Shown here piece by piece: positions 1-7,056 of a DNA stretch of 11,217 nucleotides. A program made the position numbers and the translations under genes. The stretch is from NCBI GenBank assembly GCA_016786525.1, contig JAEUVW010000284.1, forward strand, positions 1 to 11,217, in the 5' to 3' direction. The notes beneath the pieces were generated by a model. It made no database searches, was not told where the DNA came from, and was given only the letters and a program-made list of their open reading frames with translations. How positions within the stretch are numbered: position 1 is the first letter of the stretch; each line of letters opens with the position of its first letter. The stretch is from Chitinophagaceae bacterium. GTDB taxonomy: Bacteria; Bacteroidota; Bacteroidia; Chitinophagales; Chitinophagaceae.

Positions 1-4
1 AAGG

Positions 5-1126
5 CTAAGCAGTTTTCCTGTAGTTGAATACCGCCCAGCAATTGATCAGCACGGCGAAAGCTCCTGTGGCCAGGAAGTGCTTCTGAACGTCGCGGAAGCC
101 GCTGCCTTTCAACACCACCATGCGCATGACGTCTATGAAGTACGTGACCGGGTTGATGCCGGCAAGCAGTTGCGCCCAGGCAGGCATACTGTCTACAGAG
201 GTAAACAGACCGCTCATCAGCAGGAAGATCATCATAAAGAAAAAAGCCACCGACATGGCCTGCTGTTGTGTGGCGGCATAGGTAGAGATCAGCAGGCCCA
301 GGCCCAGCACTGCCACCAGGTACAGGCCCAGGAAACTGTACAACAGCAGGATGCTGCCCTGCGGCACAATGCCATACACCAGGCGCCCGACCCCAAACAG
401 GCCGATGGTGAATATAATGATCCCGATGACCCAGAAAGGGATCAGTTTGCCCAGGATAAAATGAAATTTTTTGACCGGTGTTACATTGATCTGTTCTATG
501 GTCCCTGCTTCTTTTTCCTTTACAATATTCAAGGCGCACATATAGGCGCCGATCATCGTGACCAGCAGGACCAGTATGCCCGGTACCATAAAGAACCTGT
601 AGTTCAGGAAGGGATTGAAACGGTTGTTTGCAACAAGCGCTATGCCGGGCTGCGGCGGAAAACGCTGCGGGCTGATCCATTTCAGGCGCAGCTCATTATT
701 GTAGGCTGCAATGATTTGAGCAAGGTAAGCTCCGCCCAGTGCCGCCTTCGTGCCGTTGATGGCATTGACGGCCAGGAACAGCTGCCCTTCATGTTCTGTT
801 ACCAGTGCTTTTTCGAAATGCGCCGGAATCTCAAGCGCCAGGTCGGCCTTGTCTTTTTCGATGTCCGCCATTGCCACCGGAAAAGAGGGGCTGTAGCTCG
901 CCAGTTTGAAATAGCCGGAAGCAGTGATCGTCTGGATCAGCTGTCGGGAGCAACCGGACCGGTCGTGGTCAATGACGGCGATATTGATGTTCTTTACTTC
1001 GTAGTCGGCGGCCAGGGGCAGTACCAGCAGCTGGATGACCGGCAAGGCAAACAGCATCGGCAGCAGGGACCTGTTGCGGAAGATCTGCCGGAATTCTTTT
1101 TGAAGTAAAAACTTTAATGTTCTCAT
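5..1126 (-). CDS. ABC-2 type exporter permease, second of the pair (YbhR/YhhJ-like)
   Basis: This 373-residue inner-membrane protein is one half of the channel of the exporter encoded by the operon. It has the classic ABC-2 layout. There is one N-terminal membrane segment (about residues 21-41), then a soluble periplasmic domain (about 42-175), then about five hydrophobic segments from residue 177 to the C-terminus. The family motif EKEAGTIEQINVTPV sits at 204-218, on the cytoplasmic loop expected to contact the ATPases. It lies 10 bp downstream of the first permease and resembles it in length and plan, so the two probably form a heterodimer. It is the last gene visible in the operon, and its TAG stop is at positions 5-7, so any further gene would lie outside the window. 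Family assignment is firm; the substrate is unknown. Confidence 0.93.
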   Translation of the reverse strand: MRTLKFLLQKEFRQIFRNRSLLPMLFALPVIQLLVLPLAADYEVKNINIAVIDHDRSGCSRQLIQTITASGYFKLASYSPSFPVAMADIEKDKADLALEIPAHFEKALVTEHEGQLFLAVNAINGTKAALGGAYLAQIIAAYNNELRLKWISPQRFPPQPGIALVANNRFNPFLNYRFFMVPGILVLLVTMIGAYMCALNIVKEKEAGTIEQINVTPVKKFHFILGKLIPFWVIGIIIFTIGLFGVGRLVYGIVPQGSILLLYSFLGLYLVAVLGLGLLISTYAATQQQAMSVAFFFMMIFLLMSGLFTSVDSMPAWAQLLAGINPVTYFIDVMRMVVLKGSGFRDVQKHFLATGAFAVLINCWAVFNYRKTA

Positions 1127-1136
1127 CTTGCGTTTT

Positions 1137-2243
1137 TTATTGCAGCCTGATCCTGAATTTTTTTAAACTGACCAGCAGCAGGAATGCCGTCATGCCCAGC
1201 AGTACCAGTGTCTCCTTCCATATGGCGCTAAAGCCCAGGCCCTTGATCATAATAGACTTGACAATGATGTAGTACCATTTGGAAGGCACGATGTTCGAAA
1301 TGAGCTGTAGGGGCAGGGGCATGTTTTCCAGGGGGAACATAAAGCCGGTGAGCATCATGGTCGGGATCAGCATGCCCATCAGTGCGATCAGCATGGCCGA
1401 TTGCTGCGAAGCCGTTGTATTCGAGATCAGCAGGCCCAGGGCCAGTGCAGTAATGATAAACAGGCTGCTTTCCGCCAGCAACAGCAGCAGGCTGCCGTTC
1501 AGCGGCATATCCAGCAGGGATACGCTCAATACCAGGATCACTGCGAGGTTGACCAGCGACAACAGGAAATAAGGGATTGCTTTGGAAATAATGACCAGGA
1601 AAGGGTTGATGGGTGATACCAGCAGGATCTCCATGGTCCCGTTCTCTTTTTCCCGGACGATCGAAACAGAGGTCATCAGTACACAAACCAGCATCAGTAC
1701 CAGGGCCATCACGCCGGGAACGAAGTTGGTCGCTCCTTTCAGTTCAGGGTTATACAGCATGCGGGTCTGCGTGACGATACGGTAAGGCATCGCAGCGGCA
1801 GGTGACAAAGATTGCTGGTAGTCCAGCAGTATCGAATTGATGTAGCCGGTAAGGGTACTGGCGGTATTGGGGTCGGAGGCATCGGCCAGCACCTGTACCT
1901 GCGCCTTGTTGCGGTGCAGCAGGTCTTCCCGGAAGTTGCGGGGAAAAACCACCACCAGCTTTACTTTCCCTTCCCTGAAGCTGGCTTCGATCTGCCGGTA
2001 TGACGACAGGATCCGGTCCACTTCAAAGTTTTTGCCGGCTCTGATCTTGCTGATGATCGCTGCGGATGCCTCGTCCCTGGCCTCATCGAAGACCGCGATC
2101 CGTGCGTTCCTGATCTCGTTGGTCAGGGCAAAGCCAAACAGGAGTATCTGGGCTACCGGCAGGCCGAATAAGATCAGCAAGGTTTTCCGGTCGCGGAAAA
2201 CATGGTAAAATTCTTTTCGTACAAATGTCAAAAACTGCTTCAT
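1137..2243 (-). CDS. ABC-2 type exporter permease, first of the pair (YbhS-like)
   Basis: This is a 368-residue inner-membrane permease. A first membrane segment lies at about 21-41. A periplasmic domain (about 42-172) follows, and then hydrophobic segments at about 175-196, 222-244, 249-275, 282-304 and 343-360. The ABC-2 signature REKENGTMEILLVSP is at 197-211. Its ATG overlaps the stop of the upstream ATPase gene in an ATGA arrangement (2240-2243), which points to translational coupling. It should pair with the next permease and be driven by the two ATPases. E. coli YbhS is the closest named parallel I can offer from memory. It could equally be called YhhJ-like, because these permeases are hard to tell apart by motif alone. 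Confidence 0.93.
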   Translation of the reverse strand: MKQFLTFVRKEFYHVFRDRKTLLILFGLPVAQILLFGFALTNEIRNARIAVFDEARDEASAAIISKIRAGKNFEVDRILSSYRQIEASFREGKVKLVVVFPRNFREDLLHRNKAQVQVLADASDPNTASTLTGYINSILLDYQQSLSPAAAMPYRIVTQTRMLYNPELKGATNFVPGVMALVLMLVCVLMTSVSIVREKENGTMEILLVSPINPFLVIISKAIPYFLLSLVNLAVILVLSVSLLDMPLNGSLLLLLAESSLFIITALALGLLISNTTASQQSAMLIALMGMLIPTMMLTGFMFPLENMPLPLQLISNIVPSKWYYIIVKSIMIKGLGFSAIWKETLVLLGMTAFLLLVSLKKFRIRLQ

Positions 2244-2989
2244 GCCTGGTCTGCTTTACGTTTCGAATTACGGGCCAGTTCGAAGAAGACTTCATCCATT
2301 GAGCCGGCGGCAAATTGTTGTTTCAGTTGTGACGGTGTATCCAGTGCTTTGATCACCCCGTCCACCATCATGGATACGCGTCCGCAATACTCTGCTTCGT
2401 CCATATAGTGCGTGGTGACAAAAATGGTGATCCCGCTTGCAGCGGCAGCGTAGATCAGGTCCCAGAATTGCCGCCTGGTGACGGGGTCTACTCCGCCCGT
2501 GGGCTCATCCAGAAAAACAATTCTGGGTGTGTGCAGTATGGCCACAGAGAAGGCCAGTTTTTGCTTCCAGCCCAGCGGTAAAGAACCTACCAGCTTTTTA
2601 GCCTCCCTGCCCATACCCAGGCTGCCGATCAGTTCTTCGCTCTTGTCTTTGATCTGCCGGTCCCTCAGGCCATAGATGCCGCCGAAAAGACGTATATTTT
2701 CCAGCACCGTCAGGTCTTCATATAAAGAAAACTTCTGGCTCATATAGCCGATATTCCGTTTGATGCCTTCAGTGCCGGTGTAAATGTCAAAGCCTGCTAT
2801 GGTGGCAGCGCCGGAACTCGGGGCAGACAGGCCGCAGAGCATGCGCATGGCCGTAGTCTTGCCTGCCCCGTTGGCGCCGAGAAAGCCGAATATTTCACCG
2901 GCGCCCACGCTGAAGCTGATGCCGTCTACCGCGGTAAAGTCGCCGAAGCGCTTTGTGAGCTGTTCTGTTTTAATGACTATTTCCTGCAT
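2240..2989 (-). CDS. ABC exporter ATP-binding protein, canonical Walker site but altered signature motif
   Basis: This is a 249-residue nucleotide-binding domain that powers the two permeases. Walker A is GANGAGKT at 38-45. The Q-loop is intact (GYMSQKFSLY, Gln85). Walker B with the catalytic Glu is IVFLDE at 157-162, followed by a D-loop (GGVD, 165-168). The H-loop is THYMDEAE with His194. The signature motif is not LSGGQ but LPLGW (137-141). This protein can therefore supply the catalytic half of an ATP site, but its signature is atypical, which is the reverse of its neighbour. Its ATG lies inside the upstream ATPase gene (20-bp overlap in another frame), and its stop overlaps the first permease start, so the three are probably translated in a coupled way. 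It corresponds to one half of the fused E. coli YbhF ATPase. Confidence 0.93.
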   Translation of the reverse strand: MQEIVIKTEQLTKRFGDFTAVDGISFSVGAGEIFGFLGANGAGKTTAMRMLCGLSAPSSGAATIAGFDIYTGTEGIKRNIGYMSQKFSLYEDLTVLENIRLFGGIYGLRDRQIKDKSEELIGSLGMGREAKKLVGSLPLGWKQKLAFSVAILHTPRIVFLDEPTGGVDPVTRRQFWDLIYAAAASGITIFVTTHYMDEAEYCGRVSMMVDGVIKALDTPSQLKQQFAAGSMDEVFFELARNSKRKADQA

Positions 2990-3902
2990 AATTCATTAAG
3001 CGGATGAAACAATCTTCAATACCCGGAGCGATTTCTTTCAGCTCCAGGTCTTTGTATCCCTGCTCTGTAAAGTACTGGACCAGTGCTGTGCGCGACACTT
3101 CATTGTCGTTGTTGAAGGTGATGTGGTGGTATTCGCCGAATGCATAGCAGGATGCAAGCGAACCGCAATGCCGCAGTTCCTGCAGCAAAGCGCTCATGTC
3201 TTTTGCTTTGATCGCATACATTCTATCGGGATAGGCACTGACCAGGCGCTCCGGGGTGTCAATGGCCATGATCCTGCCGCTCTGCATCAGGGCGATCCTT
3301 TCGCAAAGCGTCGCTTCATCCATATAGGGTGTAGAGACCAGTATCGTGATACCCTGGGCCTTCAGTTGCTGCAGCATGGCCCAGAATTCCTTCCGCGACA
3401 CGGTGTCTACACCGGTGGTGGGTTCGTCCAGGAACAATACGGTCGGGCGGTGGATCAGGGCACAGCATAAGGCCAGCTTTTGTTTCATACCCCCGGACAG
3501 CTTACCGGCTTTCCGGGTTTTGAAGGGTTCGATCTGTACATAAATGTCTTTGATCAGGCTGTAATTTTCCGCTACCGAGGTGTTGAATACGGTGGCAAAG
3601 AAATTCAGGTTTTCTTCAACTGTCAGGTCCTGGTATAATGAAAATTTACCGGGCATATAGCCCACCTCTTTCCTGATGGCTTTGTAATCGTGTACAATGT
3701 CCATACCCCTTACAGAAGCAGTGCCGGAGTCGGGCAGCAGCAGGGTAGTGAGCATACGGAAAATACTGGTTTTGCCGGCACCATCGGGACCGATCAGGCC
3801 AAACAAGGCTCCTTGCTCCACGGAAAAGGAGACATCGTCCACCGCAATTGTGGCGCCTTTGTTATACGTTTTCCTCAGCTGTTGTATGAGCAGGTCCGCC
3901 AT
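2970..3902 (-). CDS. ABC exporter ATP-binding protein, canonical signature but missing Q-loop Gln and H-loop His
   Basis: This is a 310-residue nucleotide-binding protein. Walker A is GPDGAGKT at 38-45, the signature LSGGMKQKLAL is intact at 135-145, and Walker B VLFLDE is at 155-160. The Q-loop position reads GYMPGKFSLY, with Gly85 where Gln is usual. The H-loop reads STPYMDEA, with Pro192 where the switch His is usual. About 70 residues beyond the ATPase core (from about 230) form a small C-terminal extension. It should heterodimerise with the next ATPase and lend its good signature to that partner's Walker site. It begins 2 bp after the adaptor stop, which implies coupled translation. The two substitutions are read directly from codons (GGT and the Pro codon in context), so they are not frame artefacts; sequencing error is unlikely but not excluded. 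Confidence 0.93.
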   Translation of the reverse strand: MADLLIQQLRKTYNKGATIAVDDVSFSVEQGALFGLIGPDGAGKTSIFRMLTTLLLPDSGTASVRGMDIVHDYKAIRKEVGYMPGKFSLYQDLTVEENLNFFATVFNTSVAENYSLIKDIYVQIEPFKTRKAGKLSGGMKQKLALCCALIHRPTVLFLDEPTTGVDTVSRKEFWAMLQQLKAQGITILVSTPYMDEATLCERIALMQSGRIMAIDTPERLVSAYPDRMYAIKAKDMSALLQELRHCGSLASCYAFGEYHHITFNNDNEVSRTALVQYFTEQGYKDLELKEIAPGIEDCFIRLMNYAGNSH

Positions 3903-3904
3903 GT

Positions 3905-4804
3905 CTATTTGAATTTTATAGCGCCATACATGCCAATCTTATAGGTGCCGTCGTTGGCTACCTTCACCTTTACAGCGTAGACCAGGTTTGCACGTTCGTC
4001 TTTGGTCTGTATGGTCTTCGGGGTAAACTCCGCTTTGTCGCTGATCTGTGTAATGGTACCTTCCGCCTGGGTAAAGCCTCCTTTGCCATTGTCGCTGAGC
4101 ACCTGCACTTTTTGATTCAGACGCACAAGCGGCAGCTGGTCTCCGCTGATGTACACGCGCAGGATGAGGGTAGACAAATCTGCGATCTTGTATAAAGCTT
4201 TGCCCGGGGCCGTTACTTCATTGACTTCGGCGTATTTGATCAGTACCGTGCCAGCAGATGGGTTGATGATGTTGCATTGCGCCAGTTGTTCATTGACCTG
4301 TTCGATCTGTACTTTCAGCGGTTGCGCATCCTGGCCGATACCATTCGCGGTGATCTCCAGCGCAGAGCGCTGTGCGGCGATCTGCTGCCTGATCACGGCC
4401 ACCTGGGCCTTTACGTCGTCCAGTTGTTTACCGGTTGCCGCGTCGGCCTGTACCAGCCTGCTCATGCGTTGTTCTTCTTTTTCTGCGGCCTTCAGTTGTT
4501 CCTGCAACGAAGACAGTTGTACCGGCACATCCGGCTTTTTATCCAGCACGGCATGCACCTGGCTCTCGAGCTGCTTCTTTTTCAGGTACAGCTGTACGCT
4601 GTCGATATACCCGACCTGTTGGCCTGCCTGCAGGGATTGGCCTTCTTCAAGGCTGAATTGCCTGATCTTGCCGCCGGCTTCAGCAGAGATGATCGTTTCG
4701 ATCGCTTCAAAGGAGCCGGAAGCATCAACTTCGGTTTGCTTCCTGTTGCAGGCACTGAAGGAAAGCAGGGAAGCAGCGGATAGCAGTAGGAACAGTCGCT
4801 TCAT
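3905..4804 (-). CDS. HlyD/YbhG-like periplasmic adaptor (membrane fusion) lipoprotein
   Basis: This 299-residue adaptor would bridge the inner-membrane permeases and the TolC-like channel. The N-terminus (1-19) is a hydrophobic signal ending SFSAC, so it is probably a lipoprotein anchored at Cys19; Phe at the -3 lipobox position is unusual. Residues about 33-70 form the first lipoyl half (GGKIRQFSLEEGQSL). About 72-177 is a long coiled-coil hairpin rich in Gln, Lys, Glu and Ala, and about 180-210 is the second lipoyl half. A beta-barrel follows that contains AEFTPKTIQTKDER (258-271), a motif I associate with the YbhG subfamily. It is slightly shorter than E. coli YbhG (about 330 residues, from memory). 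It lies 12 bp downstream of the channel gene and 2 bp upstream of the first ATPase. Confidence 0.92.
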   Translation of the reverse strand: MKRLFLLLSAASLLSFSACNRKQTEVDASGSFEAIETIISAEAGGKIRQFSLEEGQSLQAGQQVGYIDSVQLYLKKKQLESQVHAVLDKKPDVPVQLSSLQEQLKAAEKEEQRMSRLVQADAATGKQLDDVKAQVAVIRQQIAAQRSALEITANGIGQDAQPLKVQIEQVNEQLAQCNIINPSAGTVLIKYAEVNEVTAPGKALYKIADLSTLILRVYISGDQLPLVRLNQKVQVLSDNGKGGFTQAEGTITQISDKAEFTPKTIQTKDERANLVYAVKVKVANDGTYKIGMYGAIKFK

Positions 4805-4816
4805 AAATGTGTTTTT

Positions 4817-6100
4817 TTAATTTCCGGAAATGGTTTGGTAGGTGTATTGTGCCAGCAGATACTGTACTTCATGCGTCAGCAGGTTTTGCCGGGCCTGGTC
4901 GGTAGCGTTGATATAGCTCAGGTAATCGATAGCGGTAAGGGTGCCGTTGGCCATCTGTACAGCGGCGGTGGTTTTTACGGTTTCCCGCAGTGTGATGGTC
5001 TGGCGGTCTGCCTGTATCAGTTCCTGGTATTTTTGCAGCTCCCGGTCCTGCTGGCTGAGCGAAAGCCGCGTGTTGAACAGGAAGGTCTCCTTTTGTACAT
5101 CGATCATGCTTTGGTTCAGGTGCAGCAGCTGCTTTTCTTTCCTGGCGGTGTACAGGCCGGAAATGCTCCAGTTCAGGCGCAGCCCGGTAATATAATAAGG
5201 ATCAAACTCATTGCTCAGGAAGTTCAGCGCCGGACGGCCGAGGCCACCCTGGAAAAAGAGCTGGAAGCGGGGGATATTCCTGGCGTTGATCAGTTTTTCC
5301 TGGGCTTCGAAGCTGCGTTTCTGGCTCTCGTACAGGCGCAGCTCCGGGCGATTGATCTGTCCGGAAACCTGTTGTACTGCAGGAGTACGCAGGCGGACAG
5401 CCGCGGGAAGGTGCTGCCCGGTAAAGGCGGAGAGCATATCCAGGTAAGCCTTCCGGGAAGCGGATAACTCTGTACTGCGCTGCCCGGCTTTCAGTTGTTC
5501 CGCATGCAGCAGGTCGGCGTTCATCTTCAGTGCAGTACCATTGGCAATGGCTGCTTCTGTTTTATCCAGGCCGGATTGCAGATCCTGCAGCAGCAGCCCG
5601 ACTTGTCCGAGCTGGGCATCAAGCAGCAGGATACCGAAGAAAAGATGGTCGATACGTTCTTTCAGTTTGTACAATTCCACTTCCAGCTTTTGCTCTTCTG
5701 CTTCCGCCTGCACGGCGATCAGCTCTTGCTGCTGGTGAATGCTGATGACATCGGTAAGGGGCTGTACCAGCTCAGCATAGACCTTATACTGGTCCTTGCT
5801 CAATGAAGGGATGTCTATATTCGGCAGACTGACCGGGATTTGCGTCACGGCAGACTGGTAGCTGGCCTGACCGCCCAGGCTGGCCTGGGGCAGGTAGGCT
5901 TTGGAGGCATTGGCCAGGGAGTATGCTTTGGCACGGGACAGCAAAGCCATTTGACGGATCAGCGGGTAGTTTTCTTTTGCCCGGGCATAGCAGTCCTGCA
6001 GGCTCAGGGAGTCCTGGGCTGCTGCTGAGTTTGCCAGCAGGACCAGCAGCCCGGCCAGGCTGTGCAACATCTTTTTGGAGCGCTTGAGGGTAGTGTTCAT
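4817..6100 (-). CDS. TolC-family outer-membrane efflux channel
   Basis: This is a 427-residue outer-membrane channel, the exit duct of the exporter. It has a Sec signal peptide with basic residues at 6-10, a hydrophobic stretch at about 12-25, and likely cleavage after Ala28 (NSAAA-QDS). The mature protein opens with LSLQDCYARAKENYPLIRQ (32-50), the typical start of an OEP repeat, and continues as long Gln/Leu-rich helices with two OEP-like halves. It ends with a helix running into LAQYTYQTISGN. The start ATG at 6100 is 19 bp after the repressor stop with no promoter-like sequence between, so it is co-transcribed. An internal Met at residue 11 could also start a usable signal peptide. A dedicated TolC in the operon suggests the exporter does not rely on a shared channel. 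Confidence 0.92.
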   Translation of the reverse strand: MNTTLKRSKKMLHSLAGLLVLLANSAAAQDSLSLQDCYARAKENYPLIRQMALLSRAKAYSLANASKAYLPQASLGGQASYQSAVTQIPVSLPNIDIPSLSKDQYKVYAELVQPLTDVISIHQQQELIAVQAEAEEQKLEVELYKLKERIDHLFFGILLLDAQLGQVGLLLQDLQSGLDKTEAAIANGTALKMNADLLHAEQLKAGQRSTELSASRKAYLDMLSAFTGQHLPAAVRLRTPAVQQVSGQINRPELRLYESQKRSFEAQEKLINARNIPRFQLFFQGGLGRPALNFLSNEFDPYYITGLRLNWSISGLYTARKEKQLLHLNQSMIDVQKETFLFNTRLSLSQQDRELQKYQELIQADRQTITLRETVKTTAAVQMANGTLTAIDYLSYINATDQARQNLLTHEVQYLLAQYTYQTISGN

Positions 6101-6119
6101 ACCTGTTTGTTTTAAGCGT

Positions 6120-6749
6120 TTATGCTTTTAATATGGCTTTCACCCATAGGGGGATCAGGGCTTTTCTTTCCTGCATCAGTTCCGTAAATGCGGCGTCCGG
6201 CAGGTCGCCTACAGTTTTGAGCATGGGTGCAGCAATGAACGGGAAGACCGTCAGGCCCACTATGTTCATCACCAGGTGGAAGGGATGCATCGGGCGTATT
6301 TGTTCTGCTTTGATACCCTGCTGGAACTGCTGCATAAAATGGGAATGCAGGACGATTTCCTTCAGGCCCAGTTTGCCGGCCAGTACGCTGGGGTCGCGGC
6401 GCATTTCACTGAGCATAAAGATGGGCAGGTCCGGGTTGGCCCCCAGGAACTCAATGTAGTTGCCGGCCAGCAGTTCGACCTTCGCTTCCAGGCTAAGGCT
6501 TTCATCGTTGAAGATCACCTTGATGGATTGTATAAAGGTTTGCATGGTCTCCTGCATCACCAGCGCAAATAGCTTTTCCTTGCTACGGAAGTAGTAATTG
6601 AGCAAGGCCAGGTTCATACCGGCTTCTTCTGCAATGTCCCGGGTACGGGTGGCCGCGAAACCCTTGCTGTGAAACACTTTCCGGGCGGCGTTCCTGATCT
6701 TTTCTTCTGTAGAGATATCGGTCTCTTTTGTTGTTGTGGTCTTTTTCAT
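6120..6749 (-). CDS. TetR/AcrR-family transcriptional repressor of the exporter operon
   Basis: This is a 209-residue regulator. The N-terminal TetR DNA-binding domain spans about 14-60 (STEEKIRNAARKVFHSKGF), with the helix-turn-helix in TRDIAEEAGMNLALLNYYF (36-54). The remainder is an all-helical ligand-binding and dimerisation domain that I cannot assign to a ligand. I chose the ATG at 6749. A TTG 18 bp upstream (6767) is in frame, but it lies inside the predicted -7 promoter box. It is the first gene of the operon, and a palindrome just upstream is a good candidate for its own operator. By analogy with E. coli CecR, which sits next to ybhGFSR, it probably represses the operon until an exported or related compound binds. 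That function is inferred from context. Confidence 0.92.
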   Translation of the reverse strand: MKKTTTTKETDISTEEKIRNAARKVFHSKGFAATRTRDIAEEAGMNLALLNYYFRSKEKLFALVMQETMQTFIQSIKVIFNDESLSLEAKVELLAGNYIEFLGANPDLPIFMLSEMRRDPSVLAGKLGLKEIVLHSHFMQQFQQGIKAEQIRPMHPFHLVMNIVGLTVFPFIAAPMLKTVGDLPDAAFTELMQERKALIPLWVKAILKA

Positions 6750-6764
6750 GGTGCGTTCCGGGAG

Positions 6765-6798
6765 CAAAAATAGGAATTAATCAATTTGTTTAATCAAA
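6765..6798 (-). promoter_or_regulatory. Predicted Bacteroidota-type promoter of the exporter operon
   Basis: On the minus strand the -7 box TATTTTTG (6772-6765) matches TAnnTTTG. A TTTG at 6798-6795 serves as the -33 element, with a 22-bp spacer that is slightly long. The predicted transcript would start only about 10 bp before the repressor ATG. Regions on either side are AT-rich. The assignment rests on motif match and position only. Confidence 0.6.
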
Positions 6799-6806
6799 TG
6801 ATTAAA
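6789..6806. promoter_or_regulatory. Candidate TetR-family operator
   Basis: This is a perfect inverted repeat, TTTAATCA-AA-TGATTAAA, of two 8-bp arms and a 2-bp centre. It covers the -33 element of the operon promoter. A further copy of the half-site core TTAATCAA lies at 6777-6784, 13 bp from the same core at 6790-6797, inside the promoter spacer. Size and placement fit a dimeric TetR repressor controlling its own operon. Binding is inferred, not shown. Confidence 0.62.
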
Positions 6807-6820
6807 TATTTTTTTCCCCG

Positions 6821-6851
6821 AAAAAAACCGGCACAGGGAGTGTGCCGGTTT
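6821..6851 (-). terminator. Intrinsic terminator, distal, between leuS and the exporter operon
   Basis: A perfect stem of two 11-nt arms (AAACCGGCACA at 6825-6835 and TGTGCCGGTTT at 6841-6851) encloses a 5-nt loop. Read on the minus strand, the GC-rich core is followed by seven consecutive T. It would stop transcripts arriving from the leuS side just before the exporter promoter. Confidence 0.82.
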
Positions 6852-6860
6852 GCAATTGAG

Positions 6861-6982
6861 ACCTGTAAGGTTTTCCAAACTCTTGCGTGCTACCCTCGGT
6901 AGCTGTAAACTCCATACCGTTCAAACGCTTGTGCGGCACCCCTGCGGCTGTAACCTATAAGGTTTTCAAAACCTTATAGGTT
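6861..6982. repeat. Three decayed tandem units of an intergenic palindromic repeat
   Basis: Three related stretches follow one another. Unit 1 has CTGTAAGGTTTTCCAAAC at 6863-6880. Unit 2 has a small perfect hairpin (GCTACC-CTC-GGTAGC, 6889-6903), then CTGTAAAC and TTCAAACGCTT. Unit 3 has CACCCCTGCGGCTGTAAC leading into the 31-bp palindrome. The CTGTAA cores of units 2 and 3 are 45 bp apart, and units 1 and 3 are offset by about 92 bp, so the period is about 45-46 bp. The copies are too diverged for a recent duplication. No coding frame is evident. The stretch lies between the two leuS terminators. Confidence 0.6.
6952..6982. repeat. Perfect 31-bp palindrome (15-bp arms, 1-bp centre)
   Basis: The left arm AACCTATAAGGTTTT (6952-6966) and the right arm AAAACCTTATAGGTT (6968-6982) are exact reverse complements around a single C. 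I recall similar ACCTATAAGGTTTT-type palindromes as common intergenic elements in Bacteroidota genomes, but could not check this. Neither side has a long T tract, so it is not an obvious terminator by itself. Confidence 0.85.
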
Positions 6983-6999
6983 TGGGCATGTTTTGCTAT

Positions 7000-7036
7000 A
7001 AAAACGAAGCCGCAAAATAGGAGTGTTTTGCGGCTT
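7000..7036 (-). terminator. Intrinsic terminator of leuS, proximal
   Basis: Arms AAGCCGCAAAA (7007-7017) and TTTTGCGGCTT (7026-7036) are perfectly complementary with an 8-nt loop. On the minus strand the stem is followed by CG and then five T (7004-7000). It lies 20 bp beyond the leuS stop codon, the expected position for the leuS terminator. Confidence 0.85.
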
Positions 7037-7056
7037 ATTGATTGAAGAAAAGGTCA

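Noticed and set aside
77..1108. Open plus-strand frame of 343 codons opposite the last permease
   Set aside because: Antisense shadow: the minus-strand frame carries clear ABC-2 motifs and membrane segments, while this one is low-complexity His/Gln/Asp-rich sequence.
2970..2989. Frameshift in a once-fused double ATPase
   Set aside because: Both ATPases are full length, with their own start codon and complete motif sets. The 20-bp overlap is an ordinary coupled-gene arrangement, so they are two genes rather than one broken gene.
6750..6767. Upstream TTG start for the TetR regulator adding six residues
   Set aside because: It overlaps the predicted -7 box, and the added residues are not part of the TetR domain.
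6861..6982. CRISPR-like array
   Set aside because: The units are diverged from each other, there are only three, there are no unique regular spacers between identical repeats, and no cas gene is nearby.
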